Part shown: positions 56,952 to 64,000 of the stretch, piece after piece
Position numbering within the stretch: the stretch's first letter is position 1
Layout of the letters: the number at the start of each line of letters is the position of its first letter
Assembly (NCBI RefSeq): GCF_000287335.1
Contig: NC_018419.1
Coordinates: 806,001-870,000 of the forward strand
Reading direction: 5' to 3'
DNA from: a secondary endosymbiont of Ctenarytaina eucalypti
GTDB lineage: Bacteria > Pseudomonadota > Gammaproteobacteria > Enterobacterales > Enterobacteriaceae
DNA length: 64,000 nt
Notes under the pieces: generated by a model
The model's input: only the letters and a program-made list of their open reading frames with translations
Database searches by the model: none
What the model was told of the DNA's origin: nothing
Position numbers and translations under genes: made by a program

Positions 56952-59900
56952 CTAAGATTACGCTCTAACGATCAAGTTGCAATAACGCGTACTGCCTTGC
57001 GACCTATGCCAAAAGCTGCGCAACAGCTATAGGTTAATTAACCTGATTGTGGTTTTATCTTTAATGCGTCTTTACTTCTCTAAAACTAGAGGAATCAAGA
57101 CACGCCTCCTGCTTTATAGATGGGCAAGACAGACTCATGCCCGAGCAGAACTTCGAAACTCACAGTTTAGACATGGTCCTGTGTTTACAGACCGCCGAAT
57201 GAGCAGAGCTCAACGCGAGCATGCGACTTCATAGCCGATCTTTTTTCCCAGCAATGCTATCCTGGATCGTTGATGAGTTAGGTGCTCACACTCTAGACCA
57301 GTCTTATACTCTTTTTGTCTTATACTATAGGTCAAACTCATGTTATGTCTGAGTTTTCTGTTGATTATAGAAAAATTTTTCAAAAATATATCATATATAA
57401 CAAAATATTTTTAAAAAGTGACTAGTTTAATGGGTATTCTCAGCGTTGATAAGATCAACGTGCGGTAAGAGTCTCAAGCCTCCGAAGATATCGGACTTCC
57501 GGAAGGTTGTTGGTAATTGGTAATACATAGAGAATTGCTGTAACAATGTCTACTAGACAGTCTTTGGTTGTTAAAAAACTTAAGATTCACCATGTGATGT
57601 AAAAGAGTTTCAACATAAAAATTTTAGATATAGTAAAATTTCACCCTATGTATTTAGTTGCTAACGAAGACTCCTGATGCTAATATATATTTATTAACTC
57701 CAGCACTTTTAATTTTACCTTGATGCTGAATATCAGCTCGAAGGCTTTAAGTTTTGAGCAGGGACTGGTCACCGCCCTACTCTTTATTGACCGTCAATTA
57801 CTTTTCTCGTGCTTTACAGAAAATCGATAGCTCGTATCTCGACACGTCACTAAAAATCTCTTTAATCATAGTAAAGCATGCTTTTGTGCTATTTAGCGTT
57901 TTCTATAATCGGTATGATCTCTACTATACTAATTGCTCATTAGATTAAGGTCATTGTTTTACATTTCATATATAAATATGCTTCTCTAAATAGAGAGCAT
58001 AAGGAATATTTGTTCAGATCTTATCTAAGTCACAGCCGCTAGATGATAATTAATGCTGACGCGCATATGCCTGAAATTAGAGCTCTTACAAATTTATATT
58101 TTACAACCCATCAGTTGATGAGCTGATCGATTAAATTGTCCTTCTCACGAATGGAGAATTGAGAATAGTTAAGCGAACTAGATCGTCTTATGCAGCAAGT
58201 CGGAAAAGCGCTCCCTCACGTATAATCAGAGAACTTTTCTTTAAGACCCCCGCACTCTAAAGAAGTCAAGGGGGTCTTAAAGAAAAGTTTATCGAAAGTT
58301 CGATCACATTTTTATCGTTGCGCTTAAAAGAAATATAGCAAAACCATATTGATATGATTAGAGTGCTATTTTTTAAAACTTTATAGCTTAGTTATATAAC
58401 GATCACATCGGTACGCCGGCCGTCAGCACTCTACAAAATCTTACGCTCAAATAAGAGGAATAAAGGCTCTCGTAGAACAACTCTCTACTATTTTATACTG
58501 TCTTCAGACAGATACCTAAGGCTCAAGAAGTGCCTATTAGCGTTATTGTATCACTAGGTTGGTTTTTATCATTTTTATTAAGTGTTTTACTATTCAACAT
58601 ACAATCACAGCATACGTCCTGATAAGGAAACGGTACACGCGAGACCATAAAAATCTTCTGCAATCTATCATAGAGCCTTGTAACTATTCTTTTTAGGCAA
58701 AAAAATGAAAATATTCAAGTTACGATAGAATTACCTATTTTAGTTATTGATCGTATCGACCGTAGATTTTTTAGTAAAAAACGAATGGGGGAAGTTTAAG
58801 AATATGCTGTAGAAAAGCTTTCAACATAAAGCAACACCATGTATTAGTAGATAAAGAATGACGCCTCATGCACTTATCGTGCTATGCTATTTTTTTAAAA
58901 TGATTACTTTCAATCTGAATCTACAAACCTTAATGACTCAAGGTTACTAGAAAATCCGGTAATATTTTAGATAACCGTACGTGCGAGAGACATCTCTACC
59001 ATAACGCTCTATTTAAAACTACTAATCAAAATTTCTGACTGGTAAAAAAATTAAAAATCTTCTACTCTGAGCATCAGAATGCAAGAACATATCATGTTCT
59101 AAATGGCAAACAAGATAGTCTGAGTCATTCATTAAATTACCGTCTCATCTTACAGACTGCAATGCACGTCTTAATACCAAAAATACTACTGAAGCATCAT
59201 CTTAGTCTTTGGAAGTTTTTATTCTATGCATCGATTAAAGCCCTTCAACTAGAGGACAAAGTAAACATAATTAAATTAAAACAATCACTTGCAGTAAACT
59301 CAACGCTCAAGATAGATGAATTCTTAATTATATTACATAGCATATGATCATAAGATTTGAATATTTTTAAGAACACACACCTTTTATGTCATATAATACT
59401 AACTTCAGATAACAACAAAACCATGTTTCAAGTTCTTCTTGATTCAATCAAGATCGTGTTATGTTAAAGAAATTACGCACATTTACGACGCTAAATAAAT
59501 GCAGTCTATTAATTCAAAAAAATTTTCATCGCGCATAACGATAACGGTCATAATCTTTTGTAAAAAAGACAAAACCACTCTTTGATGTGCCATGCAATAA
59601 TCACACTTTCTCTATCTTTTGAAACTTGTTATCACATAAAAACTCAGATATCACTCATATTACTACCTGAGGTATGAAAAGACTCTATAAAAATTCTTTT
59701 TGTTTTTAAGTTTATGTAAGATATTTTTTAAATCTATAAACATAGCTTTTGGATGATAGATTATTACATCCGGCTAGTTACACTAAGCAATGCTCTACTG
59801 TATCAATAGCTCCAACTACATTATAGTTAAGTGTCTATATAAAATGTTTGTCGATTAAAACCATAGGATCAGATCTGTATATGACTATCCAGCACATTGT

Positions 59901-59990
59901 TTAATCTCAGCCGTGAGTTATTGTTGATGTCTTGAAACTCTTGAATTAGTCTAGGGAGGAAATGACCTAATTAGCGCGCTCTTTCGAGAG
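56952..59990. other. Large eroded region between rnpB and nuoN
   Basis: About 3 kb with only chance-sized frames (57049-57234, 57754-57948 and 59162-59347). It holds the 20-bp inverted repeat at 58232-58289 (listed) and a 7-bp hairpin near 57440-57456. No fossil was recognised. Confidence 0.5.
58232..58289. repeat. Perfect 20-bp inverted repeat, 18-nt loop
   Basis: AACTTTTCTTTAAGACCCCC, an 18-nt loop, then its exact reverse complement. It is more than 1.3 kb from any gene. This is the longest perfect inverted repeat I found in the window. Confidence 0.94.
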
Positions 59991-61451
59991 TTAAAGAACA
60001 GCCTTTCCCAACTGCACCAGCATGATGAGTGGCTTTGGGTACCACCCTAAAACCAGCACCAAGAAGGAGAATATCAACAACATCATACCCCCGATGCTCC
60101 TTGCCCAGTTGCCAGGAACAGCATGGCAACATTGTTCTTTCGGGGATAGGTATAGGCTAATCATGATAGGCAAGTAGTAACATAAACCGATTGCACTTCC
60201 GGCTACTACAGCGCTCGTTAGCCAAGCAAGATGACTATGAACACAGAGCGCAATAACATAGAACTTCCCGATAAAACCAAGAGTCATAGGAATGCCAGCT
60301 AATGATAACAGCATGACTGTTAGTACTGATGATAACACTGGACGATGCCAAAATAAACCACGGTAGGCATACAGTGAATCTACATCCTCGCCAGCATAAG
60401 GACTAGACAGTAGGCTCACGACGCCGAAAGCTCCCAAGCTTGCAAACAAATACCCGGTGAGATAAACGCCGATAGCTTCCAGGGCTAGAGTGCTGTGGGC
60501 TTTCACTGCGATCAAGCCCACCAGTAGGTAACCTAGGTGAGCAATAGACGAATAGCCTAGTATCCTCTTGATATTATTTTGGTTAAGCGCCATCATATTT
60601 CCGAACAACATGGAGGCAAAAGCAATAATAGTCAGCACTAACCGCAACGGTTCGCTGGCGGTCACCGGCGTACAAAAGAAAAAGCGCACCACCGCTGCGA
60701 AAATCGCAATTTTACTGGCCGTGGCCAGAAATCCAGACACCGATGCGGGCGCACCTTGATAGACATCCGGGGTCCAGAGATGGAACGGCACTAACGATAG
60801 CTTAAAGCCGAGTCCTACGATCATCATCCCAAAACCTATTATCATGGCAGGATGCATCAGCATCGCATCCTGAAGCGCTTGACCAACGCCGGTGAAAGAC
60901 AGCTCTCCGGTACCAGCATATATCAGCGCTATACCAAAAATCAAAAATGATGACGCAGCAGCTGACAAAAGAGTGTATTTGATGCCGGCCTCTAGAGAGC
61001 AATTATTCTGAAAAGAATAACCGACCATCCCGAATAGCGGAAGCGAAATCAGCTCAACACCAAGAAATAGAGATATTAAATGATTGGAGCAGGCAAGCAG
61101 GATACCCCCCATTGCAGCAAGCAATAATAACAAATAAAACTCATCACGATTTCCCGGATATCCCTCCAGCCAGGCGTAGGATAGCGCGCTTGTAGCCAGA
61201 CTAGCTATCAGAACCAGGCTAGTGTAGAATTTGGCAAAACCATCGATTCTAATTAGCGGCGTCACGTCTATTGAGTCAAACTTTGCCAAGAAACACAGCG
61301 ACAGCAGTGATAAAGTTAGCCCAATGATTGTTATCATTGCGTTAAAAAAATGCTTTCGGCGCCATGCAATAGATAGCATCAGCAACACTACCGCTAATCC
61401 GATAAGCGAAAGTGGTAATAATGCGATCAGTTCTTGAGAAGTAATTGTCAT
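59991..61451 (-). CDS. nuoN: NADH-quinone oxidoreductase subunit N
   Basis: NuoN is one of the three antiporter-like proton-pumping membrane subunits of respiratory complex I. The 486-residue protein (485 in E. coli) starts [14 protein letters not shown] as in E. coli and has about 14 membrane segments. Conserved stretches include [53 protein letters not shown] with the key lysine, [16 protein letters not shown] and [12 protein letters not shown]. It follows nuoM by 6 nt and is the last gene of the nuo operon, as in E. coli. Confidence 0.97.
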   Translation of the reverse strand: MTITSQELIALLPLSLIGLAVVLLMLSIAWRRKHFFNAMITIIGLTLSLLSLCFLAKFDSIDVTPLIRIDGFAKFYTSLVLIASLATSALSYAWLEGYPGNRDEFYLLLLLAAMGGILLACSNHLISLFLGVELISLPLFGMVGYSFQNNCSLEAGIKYTLLSAAASSFLIFGIALIYAGTGELSFTGVGQALQDAMLMHPAMIIGFGMMIVGLGFKLSLVPFHLWTPDVYQGAPASVSGFLATASKIAIFAAVVRFFFCTPVTASEPLRLVLTIIAFASMLFGNMMALNQNNIKRILGYSSIAHLGYLLVGLIAVKAHSTLALEAIGVYLTGYLFASLGAFGVVSLLSSPYAGEDVDSLYAYRGLFWHRPVLSSVLTVMLLSLAGIPMTLGFIGKFYVIALCVHSHLAWLTSAVVAGSAIGLCYYLPIMISLYLSPKEQCCHAVPGNWARSIGGMMLLIFSFLVLVLGWYPKPLIMLVQLGKAVL

Positions 61452-61457
61452 GAAAAA

Positions 61458-62990
61458 TTACGTCCTTGTCGTTGAAATAGTAAAACCGTCGGCGGCAGAG
61501 AACCGCTTCTGGATATTGCTCATGGCGCTGGACGATGTATCCATAATTGGCTGTGGAAAGAACCCGAGCAGTAGTAACATCACAACCAGAAAAACAATAA
61601 TACAGCGTTCTCGTAAAGTCATGCCCGGTAGCGGATCAATGGATTTGGCCGGGCCGTAATACGCGCGCTGTATCATAGTAAGCGAGTAAATCGATGCGAA
61701 TACCAAACCGAATGCAGCAATCACCGTAATTACAGGTGCAACCGGGAAACTACCGAATAAAATAGTAATCTCGCCCACAAAATTTCCTGTACCCGGCATG
61801 CCTAGCATTGCAACAGCAAAGAATAACGAAAACGCGGGCATCAGTCTCAGCCGACTCCATAGCCCCCCCATTTCCTGCATATCCCAAGTATATAACCGCT
61901 CATACAGTTGACCGCAAATAATAAACATGCCAGCAGACGCGAGGCCGTGAGCGATCATTTGCACCACCACCCCATGGTAGGCCATCTGACTGCCGCTATA
62001 GATGGCAATCAGCACGAGGCCCATATGGGAGATACTGGTATAGGCAAGAAGGCGCTTGATGTGGTTTTGCAAGAAGGCCATCCAGGCGCCGTAAAGGATG
62101 CTCCCCACCCCTATCCACATAGCGATCGGGGCAAACTGCTGCGAGGCATTCGGAAACAGCGGCAAGATAAATCGCAACATGCCGTAAGCAGCAGTTTTTA
62201 ACAAAATCCCCGATAGGTCGACCGAACCGGCGGTTGGGGACTCGCTATGCGCGTCAGGAAGCCAGCCATGCAGGGGCACCACAGGCATTTTGACGGCGAA
62301 AGGAAAAAAGAACCCAAGCATCAAAAGATATTCTATTTTTAGCGACATTGGAGTGCGCATCAAGTCTTCATAATTAAAAGTCCAGATGCCGGTAGCGTTA
62401 TAGTGCGCTAGCACTATCCCAAGAATCGCCACTAGCATTACCAGACCGCTTGCTTGAGTATAAATAAAAAATTTTATCGCGGCGCCCATGCGGGCTGTAA
62501 CGTTAGAGGGCTTATGCCCCCAAAGCGCGATGAGAAAATACATCGGTACCAACATCATTTCCCAAAAGAAAAAAAAGAGAAACATGTCGATAGACAAGAA
62601 CACGCCTATCACGCCGCTCAGAATCCATAGCAAGTGAAAGTGGAAGAGCCCCTGATGGCGCCGAATGTCTTCCCAGGAGCAAAGAATAGCCAGCGTCCCA
62701 AGCATCCCAGTAAGCACCACCATAAGAAGTGATAAACCGTCAAGGGCTAGATGGACGCTGATGCCAAATCGCGGAATCCAAGGGAAAAGATACTCTTCCT
62801 GCCATTGCAGAGCCCCGCGGGGAATAGCTACTATGTAGCAGCTCTGCCTCCATAACAGTAATGCAATTGCTAGTGTTAACCCCATAGCAATCATGGCGAC
62901 CCAGCGAGGAACTCCGTTACCGAAACGCTCACATGTTACACATAACAGACCGCCGATAAAGGGGATAAGAATTAGCCAAGGTAATAGCAT
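61458..62990 (-). CDS. nuoM: NADH-quinone oxidoreductase subunit M
   Basis: NuoM is the middle antiporter-like proton-pumping subunit of complex I. The 510-residue protein (509 in E. coli) starts MLLPWLILIPFIGGLLC and carries FFWEMMLVPMYFLIALWG with the conserved membrane glutamate, FAVKMPVVPLHGWLPDAHSE with the conserved lysine, KRLLAYTSISHMGLVL and GTGNFVGEITILFG. About 14 membrane segments are apparent. About 100 nt separate it from nuoL and 6 nt from nuoN. Confidence 0.97.
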   Translation of the reverse strand: MLLPWLILIPFIGGLLCVTCERFGNGVPRWVAMIAMGLTLAIALLLWRQSCYIVAIPRGALQWQEEYLFPWIPRFGISVHLALDGLSLLMVVLTGMLGTLAILCSWEDIRRHQGLFHFHLLWILSGVIGVFLSIDMFLFFFFWEMMLVPMYFLIALWGHKPSNVTARMGAAIKFFIYTQASGLVMLVAILGIVLAHYNATGIWTFNYEDLMRTPMSLKIEYLLMLGFFFPFAVKMPVVPLHGWLPDAHSESPTAGSVDLSGILLKTAAYGMLRFILPLFPNASQQFAPIAMWIGVGSILYGAWMAFLQNHIKRLLAYTSISHMGLVLIAIYSGSQMAYHGVVVQMIAHGLASAGMFIICGQLYERLYTWDMQEMGGLWSRLRLMPAFSLFFAVAMLGMPGTGNFVGEITILFGSFPVAPVITVIAAFGLVFASIYSLTMIQRAYYGPAKSIDPLPGMTLRERCIIVFLVVMLLLLGFFPQPIMDTSSSAMSNIQKRFSAADGFTISTTRT

Positions 62991-63092
62991 GGCGTTTTGC
63001 GTCCCTCATTCTAAAATCAATTAACTTTCATATTACAGGGGCAATATTTATCTGACCGTGTCACTCTAAATAGGAAATGAAGCTCAGAGTAC

Positions 63093-64000
63093 TTAGATAA
63101 ACGTTAACATTGCTAGCACAAAAATTGCCCCTATAACTAACGAGATCGCATACCAACGCACCTCTCCGTTCTCGCTCGCCGTCAGGATCCGCCCACCCCG
63201 GCGCACCAGGAAAGCAGGAAGAGTCATTAGTGCGTTAAGGGGGTCACTCGTCAGTAACTGCGCAATAAGTAAGTAAGGTTTGACAAAGAGCTTATCGTAA
63301 AGCCAGTCGAACCCCCATCCGTGCAACAACCAGATTGTGAAGAAACGTCCCGGCGCGCTGGCGGAGATAGCTGTCAGTAAACGAGACTGACCAAGCCAGA
63401 GCCCTGCTGCCAGGACAACTCCTATGATAGAGATTGCGCCCGAGATGATACCGAACGCCACTTTGCCTTCATGACTACACTCGCTAGCCGGAAAAACCTC
63501 TGATAACGGGGGGGTGATCCACGCCCCAATGCAGGTGGACAATATTATTAGTATGATTAGTGGTAGATGATGACTGATGCCTCCTCGACAGGCATGGGGA
63601 TGTATTTTCGCCTGACCATGGAAAACGATAAAGATCATGCGGAATGTATAGAGCGAGGTCAAGAAAACCCCCATCAGGCTAGCCAATATTAGCACGTCAT
63701 GCCCATTAACCATGGTCCGCCAGAGGATTTCATCTTTGGAATAAAAACCGGCGCTGACGAGCGGAAGTGACGACAGCGCCGCACCCCCGACCAGAAAACA
63801 AATATAGACTAATGGAAGAGATTTTCTCAAACCGCCCATCTTAAAAATATTATGCTCGTATTGGCACGCGACGATCACCGAACCGGAGGACAAGAATAGC
63901 AGGGCCTTGAAAAAGGCGTGAGTCATTAGGTGAAAAATGGCAGCGGTCCAGGCCTGAACGCCCAGGGCAAGAAACATGTAGCCGATCTGGCTCATGGTGG
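63093..64000 (-). CDS. nuoL: NADH-quinone oxidoreductase subunit L, C-terminal half (runs off the window)
   Basis: This is the last 301 or so residues of NuoL, the distal proton-pumping subunit whose long lateral helix spans the membrane arm of complex I. The visible part begins within TMSQIGYMFLALGVQAWTAA and continues HLMTHAFFKALLFLSSGSVI, FLVGGAALSSLPLVSAGFYS and LYTFRMIFIVFHGQAK. The C-terminal WGFDWLYDKLFVKPYLLIA region contains the lateral helix. It matches the E. coli C-terminus with no stop or gap. The frame is open at base 64000, so the gene starts outside the window. Confidence 0.96.
   Translation of the reverse strand, partial: TMSQIGYMFLALGVQAWTAAIFHLMTHAFFKALLFLSSGSVIVACQYEHNIFKMGGLRKSLPLVYICFLVGGAALSSLPLVSAGFYSKDEILWRTMVNGHDVLILASLMGVFLTSLYTFRMIFIVFHGQAKIHPHACRGGISHHLPLIILIILSTCIGAWITPPLSEVFPASECSHEGKVAFGIISGAISIIGVVLAAGLWLGQSRLLTAISASAPGRFFTIWLLHGWGFDWLYDKLFVKPYLLIAQLLTSDPLNALMTLPAFLVRRGGRILTASENGEVRWYAISLVIGAIFVLAMLTFI

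Overview
This window looks like a piece of the chromosome of a host-restricted gammaproteobacterium of the Enterobacterales. The most likely kind is a Sodalis-allied or similar insect endosymbiont in mid-course genome reduction; that lineage placement is inference, since no marker gene was placed in a tree. Every recognisable gene is the close counterpart of an Escherichia coli gene, and local E. coli neighbourhoods survive (pdxA-rsmA-(apaG)-apaH-folA, carA-carB, (pdhR)-aceE-aceF-lpdA, (ybeZ)-ybeY-(ybeX)-lnt, nuoL-nuoM-nuoN; brackets mark decayed members). Summing intact genes plus rnpB gives about 28.7 kb of 64 kb, roughly 45% coding. The rest is AT-rich, stop-filled DNA.

Layout. 1-2.6 kb: end of pdxA, rsmA, a fossil apaG, apaH. 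2.7-11.2 kb (minus strand): folA, carB, carA and, 2.4 kb away, dapB. 13.4-17.9 kb: pitA (minus) and pgi (plus). 19.7-29.7 kb: aspS, a fossil nudB, a fossil pdhR, then the complete pyruvate dehydrogenase genes aceE, aceF and lpdA. 29.7-39.7 kb: mostly decayed DNA with ibpA (sigma-32-type promoter) and a secreted phospholipase D-family nuclease. 39.7-47.5 kb: lysC, zur, yciC and a fossil yciB. 49.6-52.8 kb: fossil ybeZ, ybeY, frameshifted ybeX (corC), lnt. 54.7-57 kb: yqhA and the RNase P RNA gene rnpB with a clear promoter. 60-64 kb: nuoN, nuoM and the 3' half of nuoL.

Working together, the survivors cover pyruvate oxidation and respiratory complex I, pyrimidine/arginine precursor supply (carAB), the aspartate-to-diaminopimelate/lysine route (lysC, dapB), vitamin B6 and folate cofactors (pdxA, folA), lipoprotein maturation (lnt), ribosome and tRNA processing (rsmA, ybeY, rnpB), phosphate uptake and zinc control. 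Local regulators and accessory proteins are decaying around them (pdhR, apaG, nudB, ybeX, ybeZ, yciB).

I found no CRISPR array, intact insertion sequence, rRNA or convincing tRNA, and no convincing new biological system. The most unusual signal is a set of long, perfect, mutually unrelated inverted repeats (12-20 bp arms) in decayed DNA, one of them inside a gene fossil. The second is the intact PLD-family nuclease sitting alone among ruins.
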